30,951 nt of DNA from JAUVYV01 sp964585535. Lineage in GTDB: Bacteria; Planctomycetota; Phycisphaerae; Sedimentisphaerales; Anaerobacaceae. Shown one piece after another: positions 1 through 7,965 of the stretch. How positions within the stretch are numbered: position 1 is the first letter of the stretch; every line of letters begins with the position of its first letter. Location: positions 1 through 30,951 of the forward strand of contig CAZPDW010000005.1 in assembly GCA_964585535.1 (NCBI GenBank), given 5' to 3'. A program made the position numbers and the translations under genes. Under the pieces are notes generated by a model. It was not told the DNA's origin. It saw only the letters and a list, made by a program, of their open reading frames with translations, and searched no databases.

Positions 1-965
1 AGCTTGCCCCCGACCTGCTCCAACTGACAGTTACGGTCTTCGTCGTAAAGGGCGTTAAACTTCTTCAACCCGCCCTTATATTCCTCAACCCATTCCTTCG
101 CAAATTCGCCCGAAGTAATCTCACCTAAAATCTTCTTCATCTCCGCCCGCGTCTGTTCCGTGATAATCCTCGGCCCGCGAGTCAAATCGCCGTACTCAGC
201 CGTATTCGAGATGCTGTAACGCATGTAGCTCAGCCCGCCCTGATACATCAAATCCACGATTAGCTTCACCTCGTGCATACACTCGAAATACGCAATCCCC
301 GGCTGATAACCCGCCTCAACCAACGTCTCGAAGCCCGCCTTAATCAGCGACGTCAGCCCCCCGCACAGAACACACTGCTCACCGAACAAATCCGTCTCCG
401 TCTCTTCCCTGTACGTCGTCTTGATTATCCCGGCCCTTGCTCCGCCCATTCCTCTGCCCCAGGCAAGCGCAATCGCCAGGGCGTCGCCGGTCGCATCCTT
501 CTCAACCGCCACAAGACAGGGCACACCGCCTCCCTTCTCAAACTCGCTGCGAACAAGATGCCCGGGCCCCTTCGGCGCAATCATCACAACGTTCACGTCC
601 TCCGGCGGAACAATGTACTTGAAATGAATATTAAAGCCGTGACAAAAACCGAGCGTCTGGCCCGCCTTCAGGTTAGGCCCTATCTGCTCACTATAGACCT
701 GCGCCTGAACCTCGTCGGGAACAGTCACTATAACAAGTGCCGCCCCGGCCATTGCCGTCTTTATATCGCCCGGCGAAAATCCGTACCCCTTCGCTAACTC
801 GAAGTTCTCCGTCCCCTCCAATTCCGCCACCGCAACCTCAATCCCGCTGTCCCGCAGATTCAAACTGTGAGCATGCCCCTGGCTGCCGAAACCAATAACC
901 GCCACCTTCTTGCCCTGCAGTGGAGCTATCGGTGCATCCTTCTCGTAATAAATCGTCAACGCCAT
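1..965 (-). CDS. ilvC: Ketol-acid reductoisomerase (class I), 3' end cut by window edge
   Basis: Reduces and isomerises acetolactate or acetohydroxybutyrate to the dihydroxyacid, the second common step of valine, leucine and isoleucine synthesis. The frame is open from ATG at 965 to the left edge (321 codons), so only the last 10-20 residues of a class I enzyme (usually 330-340) are missing. The N-terminal dinucleotide motif GFGSQGH is at residues 25-31. The catalytic set is complete: H109, K132, D192, E196, E228, E232 and S251. The loop after the second beta strand reads AELEGTENF (47-55) and lacks the Arg and Ser residues that hold the NADPH 2'-phosphate. The start has an AGGAG Shine-Dalgarno sequence. 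It is the last gene of ilvB-ilvN-ilvC, 151 bp after ilvN. Confidence 0.97.
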   Translation of the reverse strand, partial: MALTIYYEKDAPIAPLQGKKVAVIGFGSQGHAHSLNLRDSGIEVAVAELEGTENFELAKGYGFSPGDIKTAMAGAALVIVTVPDEVQAQVYSEQIGPNLKAGQTLGFCHGFNIHFKYIVPPEDVNVVMIAPKGPGHLVRSEFEKGGGVPCLVAVEKDATGDALAIALAWGRGMGGARAGIIKTTYREETETDLFGEQCVLCGGLTSLIKAGFETLVEAGYQPGIAYFECMHEVKLIVDLMYQGGLSYMRYSISNTAEYGDLTRGPRIITEQTRAEMKKILGEITSGEFAKEWVEEYKGGLKKFNALYDEDRNCQLEQVGGK

Positions 966-1033
966 CTTTTCAATCTCCTTATTAGCCAAATATAAATCTT
1001 CGGTGAACTCGCAAAAAAACCGCAAACGCCCCG

Positions 1034-1061
1034 ATTATACCCAAACCCGCCCGACAGGCAA
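1034..1061 (-). promoter_or_regulatory. Possible internal promoter for ilvC
   Basis: On the minus strand, TTGCCT (1056-1061) and a perfect TATAAT (1034-1039) are separated by 16 bp, within the ilvN-ilvC spacer and about 70 bp upstream of the ilvC start. It could give ilvC transcription independent of ilvBN. The match is by eye only. Confidence 0.4.
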
Positions 1062-1116
1062 GCGGCGGCCACAAAACACCACCGTACGCCCCGAACCGGC
1101 AAAACAACACAAAAAT

Positions 1117-1602
1117 TCAAATCCGCTTCGACTGCCTCGGCATCGCTATCGTCCCCGTCCGCGCAACGTCCTTGATGCCGTAAGGCCGGCACATATCTAT
1201 AAACGCCTCTATCTTGGCCTCAGGCCCGCTTACCTCAACCATAACAAACTTCTGACCAATATCTACCACCCTGCCCTTGAACGTCTCTATCAGCGACATA
1301 ATCTCCAGCCGCTTGTCCACGGGGGCTGAAACGCTTATCAGCATCAAATCCCTGACGACCACCGACTGACCCACAAAATCCTGAACCTTCACCACCGGAA
1401 CCATCTTCGCCAGCTGCTTGCGAACCTGCTCTACCACCCTGTCGTCACCGACAACAACTATCGTCATCCGGCTGAGCAGCTCATCTTCGGTCCGGCCCAC
1501 AACAAGCGAATCTATATTAAACGCTCGAGCCGCAAACATACCCGCAACGTGCGCCAGAACACCCGGCTTGTTCTCAACCAACGCGCTTATTATATGCTTC
1601 AT
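1117..1602 (-). CDS. ilvN: Acetolactate synthase small (regulatory) subunit
   Basis: Regulatory subunit of acetohydroxyacid synthase; it binds the IlvB catalytic subunit and normally confers feedback inhibition by valine. The protein is 161 residues, typical of the family. It opens with an ACT domain (about residues 3-75, beginning MKHIISALVENKPGVLAHV), followed by the C-terminal small-subunit domain that contains the GPEAKIEAFIDMCRPYGI segment. The frame is open further upstream to 1641, but ATG at 1602 has a GAGGTG Shine-Dalgarno sequence and matches the family start. It lies 57 bp downstream of ilvB across an AT-rich, low-complexity spacer. Confidence 0.96.
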   Translation of the reverse strand: MKHIISALVENKPGVLAHVAGMFAARAFNIDSLVVGRTEDELLSRMTIVVVGDDRVVEQVRKQLAKMVPVVKVQDFVGQSVVVRDLMLISVSAPVDKRLEIMSLIETFKGRVVDIGQKFVMVEVSGPEAKIEAFIDMCRPYGIKDVARTGTIAMPRQSKRI

Positions 1603-1659
1603 ATATACACCTCGCCTGTCATTCCAATAATCAGTAATCAATCATCAATAATCAATTTC

Positions 1660-3390
1660 TTACGCCATACTCTCAAGTATGTCAAGACCGTCCATCTCGT
1701 TCAAACTCTTGCCCGCCGCCACCATAGGCCAGACGTTCTCCTCCCGTTCTATATGAAAATCCACAACGCAGGGCCTGGTCTCGGCAAGCATCTGCCTGAC
1801 CGCCTTCGGCACGTCGGACTTTTTCTCAACCGTCATCCCAACCGCCCCCAGCGCCTCGGCCACCCGGGCATATTCCGGATTCGCAAGGTAAGTCTTTGAA
1901 TAACGCTTGTTGTAAAAAAGCTCCTGCCACTGGCGCACCATCCCCATATAGCCGTTGTTCAACAGGCATACCTTGATGGGCAGCTCATATTCAACCGCCG
2001 TCCGCAGTTCGGTCATCGTCATATTGAAGCTGTGGTCGCCGTCAATGTCAATAACCGTCGCATCGGGCCGTCCCACCTGCGCACCAATCGCCGCAGGCAG
2101 CCCGTAACCCATTGTACCAAGACCGCCCGAACTGATAAACTGCCTCGGCCGATGAAAACGATAAAACTGCGCCGCCCACATCTGGTTCTGCCCGACACCC
2201 GTGGTGATTATCGCCTTGCCGTCAGTCTGCTCGCATACCTGCTCGGTAACGTACTGAGGCTTGATTGAGCCCGAAGACCTGTCATACCTGAGCGGATATT
2301 TCTTCTTCCACTGCGCTATTCTCTCAAACCACTCTTTACGCGGGCGCTCCTCAACCTGTTCTGTCAGCGCCTCTAAAACCGCCTTGGCGTCGCCGACAAC
2401 CGGTATGTCCACGTGAACATTCTTCGATATGCTCGCCGGGTCGATATCTATATGTATTATCTTCGCGTTCGGAGCAAACGCCTTGACCTTGCCGGTCACC
2501 CTGTCGTCAAACCTCGCACCCACCGCAATCAGCAAATCACACTCCTGGACGGCGTAATTCGCGTAGGCCGTGCCGTGCATCCCCAGCATATCGAGCGACT
2601 CAGCCCTGTCCTGGTCGAAACTGCCCAGGCCTAACAACGTCATAGTCACCGGCAGATGCGCCTTCTCGGCCAGCGCCCGCAGCGCGGCCGAGGCGTTGCC
2701 GCTTATAACCCCGCCGCCGACATAAAGCACAGGCCGCTGCGAGGCGTTTATCGCCACCGCCGCACTCAATATCTGTCTCGCGTGCCCCTTGGTCCGAACC
2801 CGATAGCCCGGCAATCGCATCTCACGGGAACCGTTATCGCCGTACTTAGCGACCTGAATATCTACCGGCAAATCAATTACCACCGGCCCGGGCCGGCCCG
2901 TCGATGCTATGTAAAACGCCTCACGTATCGTCCGCGCAAGGTCCTTGACGTCCTTGACTATGCTGTTGTACTTCGTCACAGGCCGGGTTATCCCGGTCGT
3001 ATCCGCCTCTTGAAAGGCATCGTTGCCGATAAGCTCGGTGCGAACCTGCCCCGTCAGCGCGACTATCGGCACCGAATCCATCATCGCCGTCGCCAGGCCC
3101 GTCACCAAATTGCAGGCGCCCGGCCCGCTGGTCACCACAATAACACCCACCTTGCCCGTGGCGCGCGCGAAACCGTCCGCCATGTGACAGCCGCCCTGCT
3201 CGTGACGCGGAATGATAAACCGTATCGGCGCATCATACAGCTTGTCGAATAAAGGCAGAACCACCCCGCCCGGATACCCGAACATCGTATCGACACCCTG
3301 CTCTATCAGCGTATCGACGATTATCTGGGCGCCGTTTTTTAACGTGGATTGACCGGCAGAGCCAGCTTCAGGATTGCTTTCTCGCTTCAT
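1660..3390 (-). CDS. ilvB: Acetolactate synthase large (catalytic) subunit
   Basis: ThDP-dependent enzyme that condenses two pyruvates, or pyruvate and 2-oxobutyrate. About 576 residues, a normal length. The N-terminal PYR domain contains GYPGG and the RHEQGG segment with the catalytic Glu. The central domain carries the usual PVLYVGGGV and RFDDRVTGK stretches. The C-terminal PP domain has the ThDP/Mg motif DGDHSFNMTMTEL through LLNNGYMGM. The frame extends to 3480, but ATG 3390 (MKRESNP) has an AAGGG sequence 6 bp upstream; ATG 3396 is an alternative. It is first in the ilvBNC operon. The promoter is at 3592-3621. Confidence 0.97.
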   Translation of the reverse strand: MKRESNPEAGSAGQSTLKNGAQIIVDTLIEQGVDTMFGYPGGVVLPLFDKLYDAPIRFIIPRHEQGGCHMADGFARATGKVGVIVVTSGPGACNLVTGLATAMMDSVPIVALTGQVRTELIGNDAFQEADTTGITRPVTKYNSIVKDVKDLARTIREAFYIASTGRPGPVVIDLPVDIQVAKYGDNGSREMRLPGYRVRTKGHARQILSAAVAINASQRPVLYVGGGVISGNASAALRALAEKAHLPVTMTLLGLGSFDQDRAESLDMLGMHGTAYANYAVQECDLLIAVGARFDDRVTGKVKAFAPNAKIIHIDIDPASISKNVHVDIPVVGDAKAVLEALTEQVEERPRKEWFERIAQWKKKYPLRYDRSSGSIKPQYVTEQVCEQTDGKAIITTGVGQNQMWAAQFYRFHRPRQFISSGGLGTMGYGLPAAIGAQVGRPDATVIDIDGDHSFNMTMTELRTAVEYELPIKVCLLNNGYMGMVRQWQELFYNKRYSKTYLANPEYARVAEALGAVGMTVEKKSDVPKAVRQMLAETRPCVVDFHIEREENVWPMVAAGKSLNEMDGLDILESMA

Positions 3391-3591
3391 ACACATCCCT
3401 TTCCTGATAAACGTTATACCGTTATCCCGGTAAACTACAGTTACCACAGCCCTGTCCCAACCGCCTGATGCCGCCGCCACAGCGGCACCCGACAGGCCCG
3501 GACCTCAAGGCCGCACTATAATCCCGTAACCGCTCCAACCGGAGCGTCTCAGGACAGTATCTGTTCACCTCTTCGGCACAAATACCCTTCT

Positions 3592-3621
3592 ATCATAACA
3601 TCCTCACCGCTGTCCCGTCAA
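3592..3621 (-). promoter_or_regulatory. Sigma70-type promoter of ilvBNC
   Basis: On the minus strand, TTGACG (3616-3621) and TATGAT (3592-3597) are separated by 18 bp, one mismatch each from consensus. The predicted start is near 3585, giving a leader of about 195 nt before ilvB. Confidence 0.6.
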
Positions 3622-3941
3622 CACATTTAAGAAAATTTCCTGGCTTGCCCCTGCCCCCGCAGAGACTCGATTCCAGCCGACGCCACAGACGCCGGCGAAC
3701 AAAGGGAAACTCGCAAGAGTATATACGCCTAAAACCACCCGGCCGGGCGTTGAGGTCATGCGCAACGGGGCGGGTTTTCCGGCGAAATTCAGGTCTGAAG
3801 TGTATGAAGCATCGTAAAGACAGGTCCCAAAAAACTTCTGTTTCGTCAGAGATAAGGGCCAAAGGAGTTGGTTGTGCACCTGTTTCGGGACAGAAAGGGC
3901 GTTTTCATGGTCTTTCGCCATCGATTCTAATGCGGATTCCT

Positions 3942-3970
3942 TTGCTTGACGATGTTTCCTCTGTTATAAT
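3942..3970 (+). promoter_or_regulatory. Sigma70-type promoter of the DUF1573 gene
   Basis: A perfect TATAAT at 3965-3970 with TTGCTT at 3942-3947, 17 bp apart. The predicted start near 3977 leaves a leader of about 57 nt to the ATG at 4034. A TTGACG also lies just upstream but at too short a spacing (13 bp). Confidence 0.55.
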
Positions 3971-4033
3971 GAATGATTTACGTATTATCAGAGCCGATAT
4001 TAGTATCACAGGAAAATAGTTGGGAGACAAGTT

Positions 4034-5116
4034 ATGAAATCCGGAAGGTTGGTGCTGAGTATCGCATGTTTGGTAGGTTTCACATTACTGCAGTTTGCCA
4101 CCGGCTCGCAGACGCTTGCAGCAGAAAAGTCCCGGGCCAGGCCGAAGGCCTCTAAGCCGGCTGTTGTCTCGCCGGCGACCGGCGAGGCGCCAAAAGTCAG
4201 CGAGAAACAGGCGAAAATTGTTTTCGAGAAATCAACTCACGATTTCGGCAGGGTCGCCCCAAGCTCGAAGATTCTCTGCGAGTTCAAGTTCTGCAACAAA
4301 GGCGACAGCGTGCTGAAGATAACGAATATCAGCAAGACGTGCGGCTGTACTCCGTTTACTTTGGAGAAGAAGCAATATGCGCCCGGCGAATGCGGGACGC
4401 TGAAGGTGAAATACAATGCCGACAGCGGGCACGGCAGCAGAACGAGAAAACTGTACGTGTACAGCAACGACCCCAAAAATGCAAAGGTCCAACTGACGAT
4501 AAAGGCCTTGATTGTTCTGAAGGTTGAGTATGAGCCGAAAAGGGTGAATTTCAAACTGAAGGGTGAAAATGCCAACACGGCTCTGCTCAAGATTCACAGT
4601 ATAGACGGCAAGCCGTTTGCAATAAAGGGCCTGACCTCGACAAACGACGCGGTTAGCGCCGAGTACGACGCCTCGAAGAAGGGGACAGATATTGCGCTTA
4701 AGCTCGGGATTAACCCCGACAAAATTGGTAAAAACGTCAACGGCAGAATACAAATTAAGTTGACTCATCCTGAATGTCCGAAAATTACGGTTCCCTACAG
4801 CGTTCTGCCGAGATTCAAAATTACGCCTCCGTCAATCAACGTTCTCAATGCCAGGCCCGGCAAGACAAGCAAAAAAGAGGTCTGGATACTGAACAACTAC
4901 GATGAGGACTTCGAGCTTGACTCGACGTCGGCGAAAAACGGGCTGGTAAAGGTTGTGGCCCAGGAAAAATTGGGCAAGAGGTACAAGCTCGTTCTTGAGA
5001 TAACCCCGCCGCCCACCAAAAGCAGAGCGAGAATCTTCACGGACACGTTTTACGTGAACCTGAAGAACGGCAATAAACTTCAGATTCCGTGCCGTGGTTT
5101 CTACGCGCGGAAATAG
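4034..5116 (+). CDS. Secreted DUF1573-domain protein
   Basis: 360 residues with an N-terminal signal peptide (positive start, hydrophobic 6-24, likely cleavage after LAA near residue 30). A DUF1573 domain covers about residues 60-155: an HDFGRV opening, an immunoglobulin-like strand pattern, and the characteristic CGCTPF segment. The remaining two thirds looks like further beta-sandwich repeats without named motifs. DUF1573 proteins are common in Planctomycetes and Bacteroidetes; their biochemical role is not established. The start has a GGAG sequence 7 bp upstream. The next gene, a cytochrome fusion, starts 37 bp later, so the two are probably cotranscribed and act outside the cytoplasm. Confidence 0.85.
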   Translation: MKSGRLVLSIACLVGFTLLQFATGSQTLAAEKSRARPKASKPAVVSPATGEAPKVSEKQAKIVFEKSTHDFGRVAPSSKILCEFKFCNKGDSVLKITNISKTCGCTPFTLEKKQYAPGECGTLKVKYNADSGHGSRTRKLYVYSNDPKNAKVQLTIKALIVLKVEYEPKRVNFKLKGENANTALLKIHSIDGKPFAIKGLTSTNDAVSAEYDASKKGTDIALKLGINPDKIGKNVNGRIQIKLTHPECPKITVPYSVLPRFKITPPSINVLNARPGKTSKKEVWILNNYDEDFELDSTSAKNGLVKVVAQEKLGKRYKLVLEITPPPTKSRARIFTDTFYVNLKNGNKLQIPCRGFYARK

Positions 5117-5153
5117 CCCAGCGTCTTCGCTCCTCATTAGAAGCTAAGCTGTG

Positions 5154-6551
5154 ATGTTCCGGACGTCGATTTTGATTTTGCTGTCAGCGGGCGCCTGCGG
5201 CGTCCTTGTATCCTCGCGCCTGCCCCCCGCGGGCTCGTCCCCAAGGGACGAACCGACGGCAAACTGCCGCGACGGCGGGTCGATAACCATACTTTTCACC
5301 GGCAACGAGCTTGGAGAGCTCAAACCGTGCGGCTGCTCAGGCGGCCAGCTCGGGGGCTTTGCAAGGCGGGCCGCGCTGCTGGATCCGGTCGCCGACGCCG
5401 GTCGCCTGGTCCTCGATACGGGCAACCTTGTCGTCGAGCACGGTGAGTCCCCCGCCGGCGAGCAGGACTTAATAAAGTTCAGTATAGTCGTCCAGGCGTT
5501 CGACCTGTTCGGCTATGACGTCGTCCGGCTCACCAAAGCCGACGTCGCAACCGCCGGGCAATTGGGCCTGCTCGACGGACTTGGCTCACTATTCAACGTG
5601 ATAAGCTCCGCCGCACCTGACGCAAACCTCCCGCAGCGATACACCAAGAAATTCTCCCTGTCCGGGAAAAAAGTGCACGTTACAATCGCCGCTGTCGAGG
5701 CCGACGGTGAACCCCTCGCCGGCAAGCCGCCGAATCTGCAGAAGCTGTTCGAGACGGATACCGCCGGTATGCCCGTCAATGTTCTGATTGTTGACAAGCC
5801 CGATGCGAACGCAATTGGAAAAATCGCCGGGACAAATATCGTTGATTGCATTATAGTCCCGGCGGTTTCCGATGAGCCGGCCCTGGTAAGTGAGCCGAAC
5901 GCCAGACCTATGGTCGTCTCGGTTGGGCGAAGAGGTAAATATCTCGGCAGGGTGCAGGTGCGATTGAAGCCGACCGGCGATGAACTGTTGCTCGCCTTTT
6001 CTTCCGTAGCGGTCGAGGAAAAACTGCCCGAAGAAACATCGCTCGTCGAATTGTACACCGGCTACCAGCAGCTCGTAAAAGAAGCCGGCCTGCTTGAGAA
6101 GTACCCGCGATATGCCCTGCCAAACCAACAGCAGTTCGTTGGCTCGAGGGCCTGTAAAATGTGCCACGACTACGAGTATGACAGGTGGAAAACAAAGGGC
6201 CACGCCCGTGCCTACGCTACTCTCGAGGCGGTCGGCTCGCAGTACGACCCCGAGTGCGTTATCTGTCACGTTGTGGGCATGGAGTACACAAGCGGCTTTG
6301 TATCCGCCGACAAAACCCCGCAGTTCAAAAACATGGGCTGCGAAAACTGCCACGGGCCCGGCTCGGAGCATATTCAGTCCCTGGGCGCCTCGGAGACCGC
6401 CGGCCCGACGAAGGTCTGCACCGACTGCCACACCCCCGAGCACAGCGGCGGCTTCGCCGGCCATGAGGATGAGTATATGCAGAAAATAACCCACTGGAAG
6501 GAACCGGTCCCGACACGCAAGGTGGACGAACGCCAGCAAACCGAGCGGTAA
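5154..6551 (+). CDS. Secreted 5'-nucleotidase-like / tetrahaem cytochrome c fusion
   Basis: 465 residues. An N-terminal signal or anchor segment (about 3-22) is followed by a domain resembling the calcineurin-like half of UshA-type 5'-nucleotidases (about 45-310), including the PCGCSGGQLGG segment (Cys59, Cys61). The usual metal-binding motifs appear degenerate: LDTGNLV stands where DxGD is expected and there is no GNHD/E. The C-terminal part (about 325-440) has four CXXCH haem sites, at C334, C368, C396 and C422, and resembles the cytochrome c554 family. It is therefore probably a periplasmic electron-transfer protein. GTG at 5151 is an alternative start; no clear Shine-Dalgarno sequence. 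It follows the DUF1573 gene closely. Confidence 0.85.
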   Translation: MFRTSILILLSAGACGVLVSSRLPPAGSSPRDEPTANCRDGGSITILFTGNELGELKPCGCSGGQLGGFARRAALLDPVADAGRLVLDTGNLVVEHGESPAGEQDLIKFSIVVQAFDLFGYDVVRLTKADVATAGQLGLLDGLGSLFNVISSAAPDANLPQRYTKKFSLSGKKVHVTIAAVEADGEPLAGKPPNLQKLFETDTAGMPVNVLIVDKPDANAIGKIAGTNIVDCIIVPAVSDEPALVSEPNARPMVVSVGRRGKYLGRVQVRLKPTGDELLLAFSSVAVEEKLPEETSLVELYTGYQQLVKEAGLLEKYPRYALPNQQQFVGSRACKMCHDYEYDRWKTKGHARAYATLEAVGSQYDPECVICHVVGMEYTSGFVSADKTPQFKNMGCENCHGPGSEHIQSLGASETAGPTKVCTDCHTPEHSGGFAGHEDEYMQKITHWKEPVPTRKVDERQQTER

Positions 6552-6680
6552 TCGGCAATTGTCCTTTGCTGTTCCGCACGCAAGCCCGACACGTTGTTGC
6601 CGAAGAATCTCAGGACAAACCTGCTTTCTCCGGAACGGAATCGGCGGTGCGATGTCAAAATGTAATGAGAGCACATTATT

Positions 6681-7682
6681 ATGATACGGACACTGCGAAT
6701 AACAAGTATTATTGCGGCAATAACGGCCTTGGTGCTGTTGGTGCTGCCGATAGTTTATGGGGTTCGCGAAGACCCGGAAATTGAGCAGCTTTTGAAGTCT
6801 CCGACGGCAGTCGAGTCCTTCAAAAAGGCCGCGGGCCGCAAGCAAACAAAGGGTCAGGACCAGCTCTCGCCGCTCGTCAGGCAGGCGGATGCCTTTGCAA
6901 GGTATCTGTCACCAAAGCCGAAACCGGCAAAGCCGGCAGCCGGCAAGCGAATCGCCGACAGACCTAAAACCCGGCCTATGGGCAATGTATCGGCGAAGTT
7001 CGAGCTTGTCGCAACGAGCTTCTATAAATCCCATCCCGAGCTTTCACTCGCGCTCATTGACGAGCCGGGAAAGGATTTGCACTGGGTCAGGCAGGGCGGC
7101 AAAGTGGGCCATTTAGTCATCGAGCAGGTCGGAGACGGCTCCGTCACCACCCGGGACGGCCAGAGAACCTCCGAGATGAAGGTCAAACGCGACCACATTC
7201 GAGAGACGCTCGTAAAAGACGAACACTCCACACCGAATGCAAAAGTGCCGACCCGGCCCGGCATCCGGCGTTCACCAACAAGGCCAAAGGTGCCGGTTTC
7301 AGCCCGGGAAACCCCGAGTCCACGCGTAAGGAGCCGAATCAGCCGAAGAAGCCTCTTAAAGGAGCCGGTCTCGGCGCCTGCAAAGATAAGCGAACAGGAG
7401 AGAACCCGGCTGGATGAGCTGATAGCCCGGCTTCAGGCAATGCCGGCTGAGGACGGAAACGACCCGGCCGCCGCCGTGAAAAGGGCCGAGATAATGGAAA
7501 AACTCATTTCTGATATCGGCTCGACCGACCTGAGCCCCGAAGAGCAGGAACTGCTCGACCACCTTGGAGAGCAACTAAGCCCGGCCAGCGACATTCCCCC
7601 CAGACCCGCGGACGAGGACGAGCACAGCGAAGATAATGCCGACAATTCGCAGCCCCCGCCACCACCCCCGGATAATAGGTAG
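6681..7682 (+). CDS. GspC-like inner-membrane connector of type II secretion
   Basis: 333 residues. One N-terminal membrane helix (about 7-27) is followed by a periplasmic region. Residues about 100-165 (starting near KFELVATSFYKSHPELSLAL) have the pattern of the GspC/PilP homology region that touches the secretin. Residues about 185-227 form a basic Thr/Pro/Arg-rich linker. Next comes a charged helical segment (about 232-300), then an acidic, Pro-rich tail ending in PPPPPPDNR. No PDZ domain is visible. Position directly before gspD supports the call, but sequence similarity is weak, so this is an inference from topology and context. Confidence 0.6.
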   Translation: MIRTLRITSIIAAITALVLLVLPIVYGVREDPEIEQLLKSPTAVESFKKAAGRKQTKGQDQLSPLVRQADAFARYLSPKPKPAKPAAGKRIADRPKTRPMGNVSAKFELVATSFYKSHPELSLALIDEPGKDLHWVRQGGKVGHLVIEQVGDGSVTTRDGQRTSEMKVKRDHIRETLVKDEHSTPNAKVPTRPGIRRSPTRPKVPVSARETPSPRVRSRISRRSLLKEPVSAPAKISEQERTRLDELIARLQAMPAEDGNDPAAAVKRAEIMEKLISDIGSTDLSPEEQELLDHLGEQLSPASDIPPRPADEDEHSEDNADNSQPPPPPPDNR

Positions 7683-7965
7683 CGGACCGGCAAAAGTAAA
7701 CTTTACCGGCGGCGTTGCTGAAACGGTAATCGGTAAACCGCCTTGCTGTTTTGCCGGCTCCTCCTTTCCTGCAGGCCGCTTGAACCGGTTTTTATGGGAC
7801 TTTCCCGCAAATTTGCCTTTTTTGCTTTTTTAAGCCGGTTTGGGGCCGAAACACCGGAACTTCCCGGCTGGCTTTTTGTCTGATTTAATGTGGTAACAGT
7901 GCACCGGCGGTTCGTTTCATAAGAGCGAGCGGAAAAGCGCTTTCTGCCAGGATGTGGAGTGATTT

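Larger units (their letters stand above)
3391..4033. other. Divergent intergenic region, ilvB / DUF1573 gene
   Basis: About 640 bp with no convincing gene. It holds a minus-strand promoter for ilvBNC (3592-3621) with a leader of about 190 nt, and a plus-strand promoter for the DUF1573 gene (3942-3970). The ilv leader contains a perfect hairpin, CGCTCC-GGTT-GGAGCG when read on the minus strand (3531-3546). Between the promoters there is an imperfect direct repeat built on CTGTTTCG (3838-3860 and 3880-3900). I recognised no T-box, tmRNA, RNase P or 6S signature. The short frames here have unlikely compositions (Arg-rich, no domain). Confidence 0.6.

Noticed and set aside
3645..4019. Open frame of 124 codons in the ilvB / DUF1573 spacer, plus strand
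   Set aside because: Arg-rich, no recognisable domain, and it runs through the TATAAT promoter of the DUF1573 gene.
5589..6845. Long open frame (418 codons) on the minus strand
   Set aside because: It lies antisense to the cytochrome fusion gene and the start of the GspC-like gene, whose signal peptide, haem motifs and membrane helix are clear. Its composition (His/Arg/Cys/Gly mixture) has no domain pattern.
7687..7709. Hairpin just after the GspC-like gene
   Set aside because: A stem with CCGG and AAAGT/ACTTT parts is visible but is not followed by a T run, so I do not call it a terminator.
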